Shown one piece after another: positions 9,459 through 20,677 of a DNA stretch of 64,000 nucleotides. Made by a program: the position numbers and the translations under genes. The notes under the pieces are model-generated. The model saw only the letters and a program-made list of their open reading frames with translations, did not search any database and was not told where the DNA came from. This DNA comes from Phaonia tiefii. Lineage: Eukaryota > Arthropoda > Insecta > Diptera > Muscidae. The DNA lies in assembly GCA_963931995.1 (NCBI GenBank), contig OZ008367.1, forward strand, positions 115,817,240-115,881,239, written 5' to 3'. Position 1 is the stretch's first letter. Each line of letters begins with the position of its first letter.

Positions 9459-11330
9459 TAGAGGCTATTTGTACAAAAGCTGCACTCTCAGTTTACGTAA
9501 TGTTTTCTATTTTCAGTTTCATAGAAACGAATTAAAAAACTAATAAATTTGTGTTTAAACTGCTTCTCTTTCCTAACGATTTTTGGGCCAATCAGACGAC
9601 AAATCTACAACGTTTAGTTGTCTGTTCAGACATCAGCCCAAAGAAGTCACTCATTCTATGGCGGATTACGTTTTACCTGGTCAAAATTTGGAGTGCCTTG
9701 GGCGAGTCAGAGTTAACGTGTTTTTAAAATAGCTGATCTATTGGAAATACATAATTCTTAAAATTTTTATATTTGGCCTCAAGGAGCTGCGTATTACTGT
9801 TATTCGATTTTTGCAAATTTTTCGTCAGTTAAACTAAACTATAGTGTAATAATTCTGTCATATGTTTCGATGAAATCCATCAACAAATTTGATAATTTTT
9901 TAGCAAAATTTCCCAACATTTGAATTTTGACCTAAATTCTAAATTCCTAAATTTAGAAACTCAGAATAACATTTGTATACCATGTGTGATTATATACAAA
10001 TACTAGATGAGGCGGCACACGTTGTTCTGTCCAATGTATGAGTACTAAAATAAAATGGCAATCAAATTATTTCAACCATAATCTATTGTCATGCTTTGTG
10101 GTGTACAATATTTGCTACCTCTCCTTTCGGACAGAAAACAAATTCCACCGATTGTTTGCCGACGCTCGGGTGCGAATAATACAGCTGACCATGCGAAAAA
10201 CACAGTAATTCAAAACTCATTCCATTGCCAGGCAGACGCTTGTGGTATTCGTGCAATCAGTACACCCTTAGCCTTGAACTGTCTTATAATTATTTTACAC
10301 AGCTTAGTACATTGTATGCCGATTGATTGAACGAGTTTATAATTTGGTTTCTAGAAACCGTATGAGTGCTTTCGTGTGTACTTATATATTAATATATCAT
10401 CTATTCGTTCGTTGTCCCCATTATTATTTCAAATATTTGTTCACATTTGCAATATAAAAAATGTGTTTTCTGCCTACGGAAATGGTAACCGTATTTAGGA
10501 GTCGAACCAGATAAAACGAATGTTGACTGTTTACAAAAATTTTAATTTCCACTTCAAATTTGTATACAATTTTCAACAACATCGAACTAATTTGAACTGC
10601 ATTTATATTTATTATGTTTTAGAAGAAACGTTTTATTAAATTGTAACAGTTGATGCCATATTCAAACCAATATAACTCGAATTCACTTTTCAAAATAAAG
10701 TGCCTGTATTTTCGAATTAATAAGAAGTTTGAAGCTGGATTTTTATTTGTATTATTGTAAAGGTCAAGATAGCACTTCCAATTCCGTCTGAACTATTTTT
10801 AGTGACACCACTAGCAATACATCGGCTTTGTTGCGAGATATGACCACATATAAACATACACGCAAAGAAAAAACTCGTTTCTCCCAAACGAAATCTCAGT
10901 TAACTGAAGATCGTTTGGGGACCTATATTCGGAGAAATGACTATCTGTTAATCCATACATGAAAAATGTTTGCAGGAAACGACTTATAAAAAATGTAAGC
11001 TGAAAAAAAGTTTACGGGAAACCAAAAACGGTTTCGGTAACTGTTGTTTCGGTTACAGCAACCGAGTTCTAGTTACTCCAAAAAAAAAAAAACGTTTGCG
11101 AGAACTGAAAAACGTTTACAGTAAACGAGTTTTCAAAAATAAGAGCTGAAAAACGTTTGCGAGAAACGAAGAAGGTGCCACCAACTGTTCACATGATATA
11201 CATTTGCGATATCTGAGATTATTTGGGAGAACTTGCGATTAATAAATTAATCAAAGTATTGTTGCGACAACCGAGCAACCGAGCGTGTTAGACTTTAAGC
11301 AAACTAAGTTTATATAATACGGTGTATAAT
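9459..11330. other. No gene; repeat-bearing AT-rich stretch
   Basis: No coding sequence is recognised. At about 10866-11180 a motif of the type GCTGAAAAACGTTTGCGAGAAAC recurs three or four times in degenerate form, with GTTTCGGT and AACGAGTT variants between. This looks like a decayed tandem array. The last 8 bases (TGTATAAT, 11323-11330) are the left duplication of the hAT element. Confidence 0.5.
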
Positions 11331-11559
11331 TAACGTGACCATATATATTTTTCGTCAGAGCGGGACGCCTGCAGAATTTTGTAAAAAAAGTTCTTATTTG
11401 TATTTAATAGATTTTTTATTCAAAAAAGAAGAGAACACGTACAAATCTTATTTACGAAACTAATCTTGTTTTATATTTGTCAGCAGAGCATATTGGTTTT
11501 AAAATATCGGGTCTAGTTTTTGAGTATGAATGGAGCTGAATACAATCTTCGTTGATGTT

Positions 11560-13440
11560 AGTCTTAGTAATTAAAATAGTTTTCAAAACTGTCACAATTA
11601 ACTGTGTTTTTTAACTTTTCCATATTTGATTCATTAGGGAAACAACTCTTTCGAGAGGTGCGTTATTTCCAGGCATATAACTACATAAAACATACTTAAT
11701 AATTGTGGGAACGTTTGTAAAGTTGAGATTATTAGCACGAATGTGTTTAAACAGCTCCTCCCAACTGCCTACAGCAGCATCATTCTCATCGTTCCAACTT
11801 TTGATTTTTTCAACTGTGACGTAACTGTATATTGGCTACTTCTAGGAAATCTTTGTATGATCAGCAAATCCATCACATTCTGTACGTCTTCAAAAGTAGG
11901 GACTTTTGACAAATTTGACTATTCAAATACTGCTAGCTGTGCATTGACGTGGAACCACTGTCCCAAGAATTCTTTGCTTGTCTTATAAAAATTCGCTGTA
12001 GCAGGACTCACATTCTGCTCATCAACAGCAACATCAGTTTGTTGCAATTTTACCAGTAGATTGCGGACGGTATGAGGAAGGAAAATCGAATTCTAAGTTA
12101 TCTCGGAGACGATTCATTTCATTCACTGGCTCTATTGCGGTCACATTGTGTTCCTGGATTTTCAACACGGCTTGATGAAAATTACATCCCATGAAGGGGT
12201 TTGGGAGACAGCTTCTGTGTGCTTTTTAGTTTTAAACTCTCTGATTTGAGAACGGTATTTTGAGAAGCTTTTTCATAGGTAAATACTCGATAGTGTCGCC
12301 GTCACTATGCGAGATGTTCGCCGCCGAAAGAAATTTAAGGTGGTCAGAGCAGGGATCAAACCTAGGGTCTCATTTACAAGAGGCGCGCACACTACCCATT
12401 GCACCACCGACGACCATTTCACCACCGACGACCGTTGCACCAGTCGCGGCCTGTGCGTTAAAAAAATATAACCACAATTCAGAGCTGGGATTTTTGAAAA
12501 ACATTTTTAAAATACTAGGTTGTCCAAGGCTGGATGAAACATTCTCAAAATTCTCTCAAGCTCCGGCATTAAACCAAGCCACCTGGTTTTACTGCAGCCC
12601 AGCAGTTTCTGATACTCTGTGTCGGCAGAATCACAGAACTCTTTCAGAATTTCTACCCGAGCGCTGTAGATATAGAAGAATCAATAAGTTTTCAAAATGA
12701 TACATTCAAAGTCTACAGGGAGATAATATGCGACTGTTTTGATAGAAGTTTGAACTACATGGGCTCCACACCCGATCCCAATGAGATGCCTCCCGACGGA
12801 ACATTATTTTTTCCTTTTCTATTCTTTCCTCCGAAATTGCAGTTCGCATTGTTTCCACAAAATGCCACAATTTTCTTATTCAAATCATTGCAAGATAATA
12901 TTCCTTTTAAATAATCGACAATTATGATAGATGATTCGCCTGGCTGCTATTGAAACTCTAAAATCCTAACTCTCATGCTTTCGTATGGTACAAAACAGTC
13001 AAGTAAAATGGGGAATAGTTTTATTGAGTAGTGATGGGAAGCATTCGAAAATAAAGATATGCAGTCGGCTTCGTGAAGGTGTTCTTTCAATTCTTCCATC
13101 GCCATATGTGTCAGCACATTTACAACTATGAGCTTTGATGCACAGTCATTCGAACGAAAACTGTGGTTCTCTTGCAGTGTGTGGTACGCCCACGCACACT
13201 CCGCTACAGCTGTATCCAAATCTCTGGAAGTCTCCAAATTTGTTATTATAAACAAGGGAGCATTGTCGAATTTTAAACGGCAGCTTCATCAGATAGCTTT
13301 TGTTTAATCTTAAATGTTCCTCGATATCACTGGCACTACCATGGCCAACACTAAAATATTAGATTCATGGTAGTCGCTCTATTGTGCATTTAGTGTATCC
13401 AGTATTTGCGAAAGCGGAGCCATTTTGATCTCACTGGGGA
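11560..13440 (-). pseudogene. hAT-superfamily transposase, broken
   Basis: Read on the minus strand from 13440 downwards. The longest clean piece (13255-12947) has ECAWAYHTLQENHSFRSNDC, then HLHEADCISLFSNASHHYS and IKLFPILLDCF. In the family as I know it this site reads TDAS or SDAS, so the Asp of the catalytic region is Asn here. Next come VAFCGNNANCNFGGKNRKGK (again N where the family has D) and CSKTRWLGLMPELERIL near 12560. After the SINE comes the C-terminal dimerisation region near 11650: MPGNNAPLERVVSLMNQIW, close to the hATC consensus. Many stops and frameshifts. The enzyme would have been a cut-and-paste transposase; it cannot act now. It resembles hAT proteins of the ZBED-like type. 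Confidence 0.85.
12181..12415 (-). mobile_element. tRNA-derived SINE, copy 2
   Basis: Reverse orientation: tail ACATCCCATGAAGG at the left, tRNA-like head (GGTCGTCGGTGGTGCAATGG on the minus strand) at the right. The body matches the other copies (CGAGTATTTACC, GGCGGCGAACATC). The B-box region is GGTTTGATCCC, one base off the usual form. Next to the head, CACCACCGACGACC is repeated at about 12420-12434. It lies inside the hAT transposase. No clear target duplication was found. Confidence 0.8.
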
Positions 13441-13503
13441 CATCGGGACAGATAGCCCCAAAGTGAGACTATCCCGCCTAAACCGGGACGTATGGACACG
13501 TTA

Positions 13504-15670
13504 TGTATAATGTATGTTAATCGAAAAAATTTTGATTTTCGATGAAAATTATTAATTTTGATCGGAATCGTAAAATTTGGTCGTCCGACTCCAGGCAAAT
13601 AACCCAGATTCCGACTCTAACACCGACTCCACAGCGTTTGTGTAGATGAGTTATTATTCTGCTACAACACGACCATCAGGGTCAACATAATTTTATTTAA
13701 CATAATTTCCTAAAATTTCAAACTACTCCAACACTCCAATGGCTTTAATCGAATATAGTTCAACATGAGTTTTAATTTAATTTTCATTAATTCCCAATAA
13801 TTCTACAGAAATTCCCAATGATTTTATAGACATCAAGTTAACTTTGTATTTGTGGATAAATCATCAAATAAAATATTCCCACCCATCGTAGAACGTAATT
13901 AAAGTGATGATTACAAAAACGTACATATCCTGAGAGCAGTTAATGTTCATTGTGCTTTGATTTACTTTTGCTTCTCAATAAAATAGTCAAGCCAACAATT
14001 TTAACGCATTTTTAATGTGGAAAATTCCAATTTAAGAATTTATGTTACTTTTCCTATTTACTGCTCTTTTACGATCCCAACTAGACGTCATAACTTTTAA
14101 ATAATGGCCAATACATTTGACCCTGTCCCTCATTCCAGTTGCAGTCTCATGAAGAGCTATTGCGATGGTTTCTAGTAACACGTACTTTACGCGTTTTAAT
14201 TTAGAATCAAGTTGTGATTTTTCGTAGTGGTTGTTGAGAGTTCAGGAATCAATATACTGAATGTAATATAGAGAAGTGTACAAACGCTGCCTGGTCACTC
14301 ATTCGGCCGACAGAAGTGGTTGCCCATCATGCTGGGGTCGCTCTAGGATTAGAAACAAAAGCGACACCCACACACACACACACACACACACACAACCCAC
14401 TGCCTGAACGCACAAATGTCAATGACTTAATTTGTTTTGCCTGAGTGGTAGTGAGATGGGTATTGGTACTAGAGATTCCTTTATGGTCGCTTTTATGTTG
14501 TTGTTTAAAATAATTGAATGAAAGCTTGAAGCTGCTATCTAGTATGTTTGTTGAGTGCTCATAAAAATGTTTAATTTAGCTGTATGTATGTCGTTGGCTG
14601 GTCTCTCCGGCGCTTGTTTTGTTGCTCCTCTTTCTAGTGACATTGGTTGGACATTATTTGCCAGCTTAGCGGGAGATAATTCAAAAAAATAAAAATAAAA
14701 TCTACATCGCTGCATCTCTGGTCATCACCATCGCAACCGCTGTTTTCCAAACGTTATGCCCTCCCCATATACACATCAACGTCCACACCAACCAGTTGGT
14801 CGTCGCCCTCCAAGTTGGCCATGGCCTGTATATGCATCGCATGGCGTTTTGGTATCGTTATGCGATAATATTTGAAATGTTTTTCGGATTTGCGTTGGTT
14901 ACGTCTTAGTCTACAAATTGTTTCCAAAAATTAATTGCTTAATAAAATTTTATATGCCATTGGCATTGCACAGCTGCAATTCTAAATTATCGCCTATAAA
15001 ATGGCAAACATTTCACACTTGCATCCCCCCGTCTGTGTATAAATTCCTACACATGCATAAGTATATTCGGGAGCATGCAAGCACGCAAGCTGTGTGTACT
15101 TGGAGTAACTGCATTTAAATGAAAGTGCATCATTTGGATAAAATCGTTGATTATCCAAAACATAGGGGACTACTTGTAAATAGGAAAAATCTAAAACAAA
15201 ATTGCTAAGCTTTTTAACGAGCATAGGAATATATTGGATTACTGAATAAATACGAAATGAAACGATATAACCTGACGCAACCATTGGGTTACCAAGATAG
15301 TCATCGACCTTAGTTAGACATTTTTCACTAAGGTCATTGGGAAATTGAAATAATAAATCTGTAAGTGTACAGGCTGGAGAGATGAGTATCAAGACGATAG
15401 TTTGTTTTGTAAGGTCGGCCCAGATTTACTTAGTGCAATTACTTACTACACCAGGAGCTCCCAATCGATAAAGCAACAGTTTCCTGCATAAGTTTTGCTT
15501 AATTACTTCTTTGGCAGTAATCAATGATTTATACCCTTGCATGATTTATTTTGCCCAAAAAATAAAAACAACATTATGAAGAAAGTAACAGGTATAAACT
15601 TAGGTACATCCATCAACAATTTTCGCAGGTCTGTCGTACACTCGGCTACAAAATATGGGTCAGCAATCAA
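13504..15670. other. No gene seen; contains a CA microsatellite
   Basis: More than 2 kb without recognisable coding motifs. Short frames near 14918-15703 show no known domain. The stretch begins with the right 8-bp duplication of the hAT element (13504-13511). Confidence 0.5.
14368..14394. repeat. (CA)n microsatellite
   Basis: About 13 CA units, uninterrupted. Confidence 0.95.
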
Positions 15671-16268
15671 CACCATTTCTAATTGAAATTTAAAAAAAAT
15701 CAATTGAAATTTGAATGTTCTATTTGAAATTTGAAATACATCAATTGAAATTTAAAAATTCTACTTGAAATTTGAAATATATCAATTGAAATTTAAAAAT
15801 CATCAATTGAAATTTAAAAGACAATAATTGAAAATTTCAAAACAATTGTAATTTGAAACACATCAATTGAAATTTGAAATACATCAATTGAAATGTAAAA
15901 GACATCAATTCAAATTTGAAAGACACCAATTGAAATTTAAAAATATAATACCTAAATAATATCGGTTAATAATTTTTAGATTTTAAGTGACGAATTTTAA
16001 ATTTCAATTGATGTGTTTTAAATTTCAAATGATGTTTGTTAAATTTCAATTGATGTGTTTTAAATTTCAAATGATGTTTGTTAAATTTCAATTGATGTAT
16101 TTCAAATTTCAAATAGAATTTTTAAATTTCAATTGATGTATTTCAAATTTCAAATAGAATTTTTAAATTTCAATTGATGTATTTCAAATTTCAAGTATAA
16201 TTTTCAAATTTCAATTGATATTTTTCAAAACTAAAGTGATATTTTTCAAATTTCAATTAGAAATGGTG
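15671..16268. mobile_element. Foldback element b
   Basis: Same build as the element at 8879-9458: left arm of CATCAATTGAAATTTGAAA-like units, centre near 15945-15985 (AATATCGGTTAATAATTTT), right arm of the reverse complement. Left end CACCATTTCTAATTGAAA and right end, reverse-complemented, CACCATTTCTAATTGAAA are identical over 18 bases. The right flank is TA, the left flank AA. Confidence 0.75.
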
Positions 16269-16354
16269 TAGTTGAATAAACAAAATTCGTAGAAAGTTGA
16301 CATTCAGGATTGAATTCATCGACATCGTCATTCATAAATCGTAGTCTTATTCTA

Positions 16355-16918
16355 CACCATATCCAACTGTAATTTGAAATACATCAAATGAAATTTAAAA
16401 TACAAGAATTGAAATTTAAAACACATCAATTGAAATTTGATATACATCAATTGAAATTTAAAATACAAGAATTGAAATTTAAAATACAAGAATTGGAATT
16501 TGAAAGATATCAACTGAAATTTAAAACACATCAATTGAAATTTAAAATTCATCAATTACAATTTAAAGTACGTCAATTGAAATTTAAAACACACCAATTG
16601 GAATTTAAAAATCGGTTATTAATTTTAAAATTTCAAGTGACGAATTTGAAATTTCAATTGATATCTTTTAAATTTTAATTGATGTCTTTTAAATTTAAAT
16701 TGATGTGTTTCAAATTTCAATTGATATTTTCAAATTTCGATTGATGTATGTTAAATTACAATTGATATTTTTTAAATTTGAATTGATGTACTTCAAATTT
16801 CAAACAGAATTTTTAAATTTCAAATGATGTATTTCAAATTTCATATTTAATTTCCAAATTTTAATTGATATTTTTCAACATTAAATTGATATTTTGTAAG
16901 TTTCAATTGGGAATGGTG
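16355..16918. mobile_element. Foldback element c
   Basis: Third copy, 86 bp after element b and in the same arrangement. Left end CACCATATCCAACTG is more diverged; right end, reverse-complemented, is CACCATTCCCAATTGAAA. The centre near 16608-16640 reads ATCGGTTATTAATTTTAA, related to the centre of b. The left flank is TA. The overlapping open frames of repeating KFQ / FKFQ residues on both strands are products of the repeat, not genes. Confidence 0.7.
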
Positions 16919-17343
16919 TTGTTTTTATATTTTTATTTATTATAAGTGACTTCAAATTTTAAATATAGTATTTTGATGCATTATGACCCGGGTTTCGATT
17001 CCAGATGGTCATAAGTCGTTACTGATTCTGCTGTATTTAGAAAATGGTGAATGAACTGTATACGGTCAGGCTGAGAATCTGCTAGTTCTTGTCAATGTCC
17101 TGTGATATGGATCCAACTACAAACGCGTGACTTGGTCACACTAAGTTTCTGTCGAGTGCGCTATAGACGTAATACCTATGAGTGTGCCTTTGGTATTGTT
17201 CTGAGATCCAGTCAGTCCCGGTGAGTGTGACTGATTACAACCCTTTGTAAGAGAGGCGTGAGAAGTCGCCTCCAAAGTTTTGTTAAGAGTTCATAGTACC
17301 GAACCGTCGATATAGTGTGCGTATTAGGTCGCTCTAATATCCT
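16919..17343. other. No gene seen
   Basis: Unique-looking sequence, less AT-rich than its neighbours, without recognisable motifs. Confidence 0.4.
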
Positions 17344-17656
17344 CACGCTGAAAACTTTGTCTTTTTTTGTTGTGTGGGTGAAAATATAACGTGTTTGTAG
17401 CTTGTCGCAAATATATTACACTTGTGCCCAAACACATTGTGTTGGCTATTCAATATAACATGTTTGGGATACCATGAGTAATGGGTTATAATATATGTGA
17501 TTGTGACCCGAATGAGGTTCTGTTTATTGAAAACTGAAAAAAGGAAAGAAAAGCAGAGAAGAAAAATGCAGGAGAACTTCAACTCACGAAAACAATGCTT
17601 GCAAACATGTACATGGTTCCTACAATATGTTGCTTGGGCTGTTATTTTTCATCGTG
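17344..17656 (+). repeat. ACACGCTGAAAAAT-ended repeat, copy i
   Basis: Left end CACGCTGAAAACTTTG; right end ATTTTTCATCGTG, an imperfect inverted repeat of the left. The interior shares TATAACGTGTTTGTAGCTTG, TGTGCCCAAACACATTGTG, CAATATAACATGTTTGGGA and GCTTGCAAACATGTACATGG with the copy at 32017-32344. About 313 bp. It looks like a small non-autonomous DNA transposon; I cannot name the superfamily. Confidence 0.65.
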
Positions 17657-18159
17657 CTACAGTCTTTGTTGGAACTCCAGAAATGAAGTACAGGAAAAAA
17701 TTTAAACTTGAGTACACGGCGACATTCTAAATTGTTCAGTGTACAAAACAAAGGTGTGCCGAGCGAATGTCCAATATTCAATATTACTGCATAGTTTGAA
17801 AAAATTCTTGACATCTTAGCTACAACAGTTTTTTTTTGAAATGTGACCTAGATCAAAATATACTTAATTGTTGGCCCCTGGAATTCGATTTTGAATCACT
17901 GTTCGGCGGTTTAAATCTTCATTTCTAAAGCAGTTTCTCAAAGAAATTTTTTGTTTTTTTTTTGTCAATATGGCATTCGATATGTCATTTAAAATCAAAC
18001 ACGCATTACATACAAGCATTATGCAGAAATCTTGTATATATTTACGTGCAAGCATTGTTTTCATGAATTGAAGGTCTGGTACTTTTTTGTTTCGTTGTTG
18101 TCCTGTTTTTGTTTTCAGCAGTTCTCTACAAACAAATCCATTTCTGGTTCACAAAAGCA
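17657..18159. other. No gene seen
   Basis: AT-rich sequence between two copies of the same repeat in opposite orientations. No motif recognised. Confidence 0.4.
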
Positions 18160-18312
18160 AATATTATGACATAATAATCATTGTGTCACCAACATGACAT
18201 ATTGAATAACAAACACAATGTGTTTGGACATAAGTATACTATATTTGCGACAAACTACAAACACGATCTTTTTCTATTCAAACATCAGAAGAAAGACAGA
18301 TTTTTCAGCGTA
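18160..18312 (-). repeat. ACACGCTGAAAAAT-ended repeat, copy ii, partial
   Basis: Only the 5' part of the family is present, reversed: AATCATTGTGTC, ACACAATGTGTTTGGACA, TATATTTGCGACAA, and the end AGATTTTTCAGCGTAT. With copy i, 500 bp away, it forms a widely spaced inverted pair. Confidence 0.6.
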
Positions 18313-18559
18313 TATAATGGGACAGCGTGCTTTTTGGACGGCTACATTTTGAAATCCAGTGCATAGTGAAATTCTTACTGTAAAAAATGACAAATTCGCC
18401 AGATGTTTCAAATATTAATAACATTTGCTTTAATTGCTTTTAATTTCTATATGTTGGGTAGATAGTATTTGTTCTAGCATACAAAGTAGAACCAAAATGT
18501 TAACAAAAATATGCTCGATGAGGATATTTAATTTTTTTTATAATAGTTTTGCGTTTGAG

Positions 18560-19490
18560 GATTATTAAGTGTCGTTTGAAAGCAATAGAATCCAAATTTG
18601 TTTCTAATATTATCTAGAAATCCTAATTTTAACCTCCAGTAGGGGCCCCAAATTATCCTCTCCCCACAAACAGAGAGTGGCATTCCCAAAATCATGGAAA
18701 GCATGGACGACATGTGGGCAGCTGAGAAGTACCTATGGTAGTTCGCTGATATGAGTCAATCATCCTCTCAAATGCCTTCAGAGGGAAAGATGAGAGACTT
18801 GTTGGGCATTTGGACTAATATGCGATGATTTCCCCGCTTTCGGAATGAATACCACCTTTGACCAGGGAGCCAAAATATGTAGTCCACTTTGTAACTCCAC
18901 TGGTGCTGTGGCTGTCTAGGCGAGATGATTTGGAGTGTTTTAAAACTTCCTATTGAACAGTGTAATATTTCTTCTGATACAATATTTCTCACACCGTGCT
19001 TGATGACGTGGTTGTTCGGTGAGTCCGGCCTTATATCTTTCGAAAAGCATCCTGGAAAATGTGTGTTAAGCAAGAGGTCTATTGATTCGTCACTCCATGT
19101 TAACCATCGCCCGCTTTATTCCTTCAGATATGCCAGACAGGTGCCAACCGTCGAGAGGACTTTGTGCAGTCTGGAAGTCTCAGACGCAGTTTCAGTGCTT
19201 TCGAAGAAATGTCTCAAAAGACCTTCTCTTTGAAAATCTTAACTGTTTTTTAAATTTTTTTCAGTTTAACATTCTACACATTCCAGTCTGACTCCATCCT
19301 TGACAATTTGCAGATCCCTGTACCGCCGCGGAGGTTTTTTCTTGCCTCGAAAGGTTCCGATGAACTATATGCGCAATTAAGTGATCTGTTAAGCGCTGAG
19401 ATGAGGGCATGATAAAGATCATTAACCTCAGCGGTATTAGCTAGTTCGGAGAGAGCTGTGGTTTTCTCAAAACCACTGAAACCGTATTTG
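18560..19490 (-). pseudogene. R1/I-like LINE ORF2, linker and start of reverse transcriptase
   Basis: Read on the minus strand from 19490 down: GFSGFEKTTALSELANTAEV, HALISALNRSLNCAYSSSEP (the linker after the endonuclease), then after frame changes RLHKVLS-like sequence, WSDESIDLLLNTHFPGC and SIGSFKTLQIISP. The last corresponds to the first reverse transcriptase block, usually SINSFKPFKSPGPDG in this group. Near 18770 comes LSSFPLKAFERMIDSYQRTT. The catalytic Asp motif is not seen. The copy continues on the far side of the mariner at 20678-21343: joining the two sides at one TA gives an unbroken local reading frame. Confidence 0.75.
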
Positions 19491-19492
19491 TA

Positions 19493-20675
19493 ACTGGATT
19501 TTCAACAGAGCTACAAAAGTAAATCTATAGGGACAGCAAACGACGCCATATTTTTTCCCGCTCTTTTGACATTTCTCTTCAGTAAGGTTTGCCATTTCAT
19601 CATGGAAAGATATACGAGCCAACAACGAGTCGAAATTATTAAAATTTACTACTGAAATTTGGAGTCAGTGGCCTCAACTTTAAGAGCGCTATGTCCAATT
19701 TATGGTCGTCATAATCGTCCTACCGGATCAACAATTGAGCGTCTAGTGGAAAAATTTGACTCCACGGGCACAGTACAAAATGTTCCCGTGCCAGTGAGAC
19801 AAAGAAGTGCCCGTAGTGTCGGGAATATTGCTGCCGCTGAGGCTTCAGTTCAAGAAAGCCCAAATGTGTCTCTCACAAGTCGTTCTCAAGCGTTGGGCAT
19901 CTCTGTGACGTCATTGTGGCGAATTTTGCGAAAAGATCTTGGCCTACATCCTTACAAGATCAAATTGATGCAAGAACTGAAGCCGCTTGACCCGCATAAG
20001 CGTGGTATGTTCGTGAATTGGGCTGAGCAACAACTTGAAAATGATTCGGATTTTCATCGGAAAATCATCTTCTGCGATGAGGCTCAATTCTGGCTGAATG
20101 GTTTCGTCAATAAGCAAAATATGCGTTATTGGTCATTGGGCCGTACTTCTTCCGTGATGATCAAGAGACCAATGATAACCGAATATTTTTGGCCCCAATT
20201 GGGTAATATGGACTTGGAGGACATGTGGTTCCAACAGGACGGCGCCACAAGCCACACAGCGAATGCCACAATCAATTTATTGGAAACCAAGTTTGGTGAA
20301 CGTGTTATCTCACGAAATGGTCCACTCGATTGGCCGCCTCAGTCCTGCGATTTGACGCCGTTAGATTATTTCCTGTGGGGCTACGTCAAGTCTATGGTCT
20401 ATGCCAACAAGCCAGCGACGATTGATGAACTTCGTACGAATATCGAACGTGAAATTGCAGCAGTATCGGCCGATTTATGCTTGAACACCGTCGAATATTG
20501 GGTTCAGCGTCTGGACTTCTGCAAGCGTGCCCGTGGTGGCCATGCAAAAGAGATCGAGTTCCATACATAATGGCATCGAACGTACTTTCACAGGAATAAA
20601 GAATTTCATTGGTATCTAAAACCGGTTTTGTTTTATTTAAAAAAACTTTTGTAGCGCTCTAATTGAAAAACCCGT
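19493..20675 (+). mobile_element. rosa-type (DD41D) mariner, copy 2, with both ends
   Basis: The 3' terminus, reverse-complemented, is ACGGGTTTTTCAATTAGAG followed by CGCTACAAAAGT. The 5' terminus is ACTGGATTTTCAACAGAG followed by CTACAAAAGT. A TA dinucleotide lies on each side (19491-19492, 20676-20677), as expected for mariner targets. It is inserted in the R1/I-like LINE, whose frame reads through when the element and one TA are taken out. Length 1183 bp. Confidence 0.88.
19602..20570 (+). pseudogene. rosa-type transposase, copy 2, with stop and two deletions
   Basis: Start ATG at 19602 (MERYTSQQRVEIIKIYY) followed by an in-frame TGA at 19653-19655, where copy 3 has CGA. After the stop the frame is open to TAA at 20568-20570, about 303 codons. 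All three catalytic Asp are present: CDEAQFWLNG, QQDGATSHTA, and LTPLDYFLWG, with 41 residues between the second and third. Relative to copies 1 and 3, two deletions lie between the first and second Asp: 85 nt near 20134 and a net 32 nt near 20166. Their sum is 117, a multiple of three, so the frame is restored after about ten changed residues. The catalytic core is shortened by 39 residues, so the protein should be inactive. Confidence 0.9.
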
Positions 20676-20677
20676 TA

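Larger units (their letters stand above)
11331..13503 (-). mobile_element. Fossil hAT transposon with 8-bp duplication
   Basis: The left end is TAACGTGACCATA. The right end, reverse-complemented, is TAACGTGTCCATA. The 8-mer TGTATAAT flanks both sides, at 11323-11330 and 13504-13511. The 2.17-kb interior encodes a broken hAT transposase on the minus strand, and a SINE is inserted at 12181-12415. Sequence near both ends (GAGCGGGACG; ACCGGGACGT) shows further sub-terminal similarity. Confidence 0.88.

Noticed and set aside
12260..12700. A 146-codon plus-strand frame
   Set aside because: It is a chimera of the reversed SINE and the antisense of the hAT transposase.
14368..14394. Regulatory element at the CA repeat
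   Set aside because: A plain microsatellite; no adjacent gene or motif gives it a role.
16352..16678. Overlapping open frames on both strands with repeating FKFQ and KFKIQEL residues
   Set aside because: They are translations of the ~19-bp foldback units, open in both directions; no protein is implied.
8879..16918. CRISPR array
   Set aside because: The short repeats have no unique spacers, lie in inverted arms, and the DNA is eukaryotic.
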